Part shown: piece by piece, positions 63,047 to 64,000 of the stretch | Numbering within the stretch: the first letter of the stretch is position 1 | Layout: each line of letters begins with the position of its first letter | Assembly (NCBI GenBank): GCA_900544365.1 | Contig: UQVF01000003.1 | Span: 1-64,000, forward strand | DNA length: 64,000 nucleotides | Reading direction: 5' to 3' | Source of the DNA: an uncultured Veillonella sp. | Lineage (GTDB): Bacteria; Bacillota; Negativicutes; Veillonellales; Veillonellaceae | Translations under genes and position numbers: made by a program | The notes under the pieces: model-generated | Databases searched by the model: none | What the model was told of the DNA's origin: nothing | What the model saw: only the letters and a program-made list of their open reading frames with translations

Positions 63047-63122
63047 TTCATGTAATATTCATGGTAAATTCATGCTTGGCTCATGTTTTTTTCATGCTAC
63101 ATTCATAGACAAAAGGTAAGAT
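63047..63122 (+). promoter_or_regulatory. Six tandem TTCATG boxes at 11-bp pitch before the PepSY gene
   Basis: Boxes start at 63047, 63058, 63069, 63080, 63091 and 63102: TTCATG four times, CTCATG once (63080) and TTCATA last. The last box ends 9 bp before TAAGAT (63117-63122), a plausible -10. This is the geometry of PhoB/OmpR-type tandem binding and matches the promoters at 4664-4695 and 19252-19316. Confidence 0.8.
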
Positions 63123-63199
63123 ATAAGCAAGTTAGAAATAACGAATTTTCCTTAATAGAAAACAAAGTACGATGCGTATAGCACGTAAAGGAGGAAGTT

Positions 63200-63862
63200 A
63201 TGAAAAAAATATTTCGTTTAGGAGCTGCTGTGATGGCTCTAGGTGCAGGACTTATGATGGCAAGTGGTGTAGCTGATGCAAAAATGGTGCCAAGCGATCA
63301 AATGGCAAAAGTAAGTTCATGGAATGGCGTGGGTAGTGTAGTACCAAGTGTATTACCTTTAAGCGATGTAGATTATAAAGGTGTAGTCACAAAGTTTAAA
63401 TCTTTATATCCAGATGCACAAATTGTAGGTATTTCTTATGATGGAAAACATAACCCAACGTATGAAGTGGACGGTATCGTGGATGGTTTAAAAATTGAAA
63501 TGTATATCCGTGAAAATGGAGATATTTTAAATACAGAAGTAAAACCGTTGAAAGAGGATAAGGCTGGTAAACATGCAACAAAACAAGGTTCTATGATGTA
63601 TGGTCAAGCTATGAAAGGTGCCCACGGTACTACTAAAGCATTTGATGTGAATGAGATCATTATGCCAGAAGTGGCAGAAACTAAAGCGCAAGAAAAAGTA
63701 GGCGGTACCTATGAAGCTATGGACTGGTCTGTGAAAAAAGATCATGGTCGTCTAGTATACGAATTAGATATGATTGACGGCAGTGGTAAAGAAGCTGAAG
63801 TTAAAGTAGATGCATTGACTGGTGAAATTATCAATGTAAAAGCAAAAACTAGCAAATATTAA
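63200..63862 (+). CDS. Exported PepSY-domain protein
   Basis: A 220-residue secreted protein. The signal peptide covers about residues 1-27 (ending GVADA). Two PepSY-like modules follow: about 55-115, with the pattern YPDAQIVGISYDGKHNPTYEVDGIVDG, and about 155-215, ending VKVDALTGEIINVKAKTSKY (the DALTGEI ending is typical of PepSY). PepSY domains bind or restrain envelope proteases and appear in two-component-linked periplasmic sensors. It has an AAGGAGG site and is preceded by six 11-bp TTCATG repeats, so it is a probable target of the response regulator at 3908-4582. Confidence 0.85.
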   Translation: MKKIFRLGAAVMALGAGLMMASGVADAKMVPSDQMAKVSSWNGVGSVVPSVLPLSDVDYKGVVTKFKSLYPDAQIVGISYDGKHNPTYEVDGIVDGLKIEMYIRENGDILNTEVKPLKEDKAGKHATKQGSMMYGQAMKGAHGTTKAFDVNEIIMPEVAETKAQEKVGGTYEAMDWSVKKDHGRLVYELDMIDGSGKEAEVKVDALTGEIINVKAKTSKY

Positions 63863-63967
63863 TTCTAGTAAAATTCTCCTTATAATACCCTTACTTTAAA
63901 CACAAATAATACACAAATAAAACACCCTTACTATAAAATATAAAAATACCCCCCTTTTTAAGACGTC

Positions 63968-64000
63968 ACTGGCTTCGTTATGAAACCAGTGGCATTTCTT
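63968..64000 (+). terminator. Terminator at the window end
   Basis: CACTGG-N-TTC pairs with GAA-N-CCAGTG around a GTTAT loop, followed by CATTTCTT at the window edge. It may close the PepSY transcript. Confidence 0.6.

Noticed and set aside
63047..63107. Tandem repeats considered as a CRISPR array
   Set aside because: The units are 6 bp with 5-bp spacers and abut a promoter, so they are regulator boxes; no cas genes are present.

Overview
The window looks like a chromosomal segment of a diderm Firmicute of the class Negativicutes, most likely Veillonella or a close relative. Gram-positive style gene orders (SRP RNA-dnaX-ebfC-recR-bofA and yybS-gdpP-rplI-dnaB) sit beside outer-membrane features (a YadA-type trimeric autotransporter, SLH-domain envelope proteins, an ArnT-like glycosyltransferase). 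A complete lactate-oxidation set (lutABC, an Ldh2-type dehydrogenase, lactate permease) fits a lactate fermenter. The species assignment is inference from gene content only.

Layout. 1-2.5 kb: an Rrf2 regulator, then MarR with an MFS exporter. 2.5-4.6 kb (minus): an OmpR-type two-component system. 4.7-8.6 kb: alpha-ribazole salvage (CblT/CblS), a Lys/Gln-rich secreted protein, a GNAT, and a preQ1-I riboswitch controlling queT-queF. 8.7-16 kb: addB-addA. 16-25.5 kb: AGCS and APC amino-acid carriers, a 5'-truncated trimeric autotransporter, mscL, a DeoR regulator, dapF and an SLH protein. 26-32 kb: lutABC, mscS, a ywlG homologue and a DUF3290/DUF421 pair. 32-38.6 kb: a candidate Fst-like peptide, SRP RNA, dnaX, ebfC, recR, bofA and an unusual helicase-exonuclease fusion. 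38.7-44 kb: purA, then ornithine decarboxylase with a PotE-type antiporter. 44-48 kb: CDF transporter, DedA, GT39 and a UDG-family protein. 48.6-51 kb (minus): an ECF S component, bioW and bioF behind a BirA-type operator. 51-59.5 kb: RNase J, yybS, gdpP, rplI, dnaB and an M48 protease. 59.9-64 kb: Ldh2-family dehydrogenase, lctP and a PepSY protein.

Main regulatory observation. Three promoters share one architecture: direct repeats of TTCAT(G/A/T) at exactly 11-bp pitch ending 9 bp before a -10 hexamer. One drives the two-component system itself (minus strand, 4664-4695), one precedes the PepSY protein (63047-63122, six tandem repeats), and one precedes a short hairpin-terminated leader and the truncated adhesin (19252-19316). 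This is the geometry expected of a PhoB/OmpR-family regulator, so the locally encoded response regulator probably autoregulates and drives an envelope regulon.

Other notable points are a candidate gene for the classical Veillonella malate-lactate transhydrogenase next to lactate permease, a UvrD-type helicase with a DEDDh exonuclease inserted in its middle, a BofA homologue outside a sporulation setting, an Fst-like mini-ORF with a strong ribosome-binding site but an AUC where the start should be, and several structured leaders (rnjA, purA, speF, APC permease). No CRISPR array, tRNA, rRNA or intact insertion sequence was seen.
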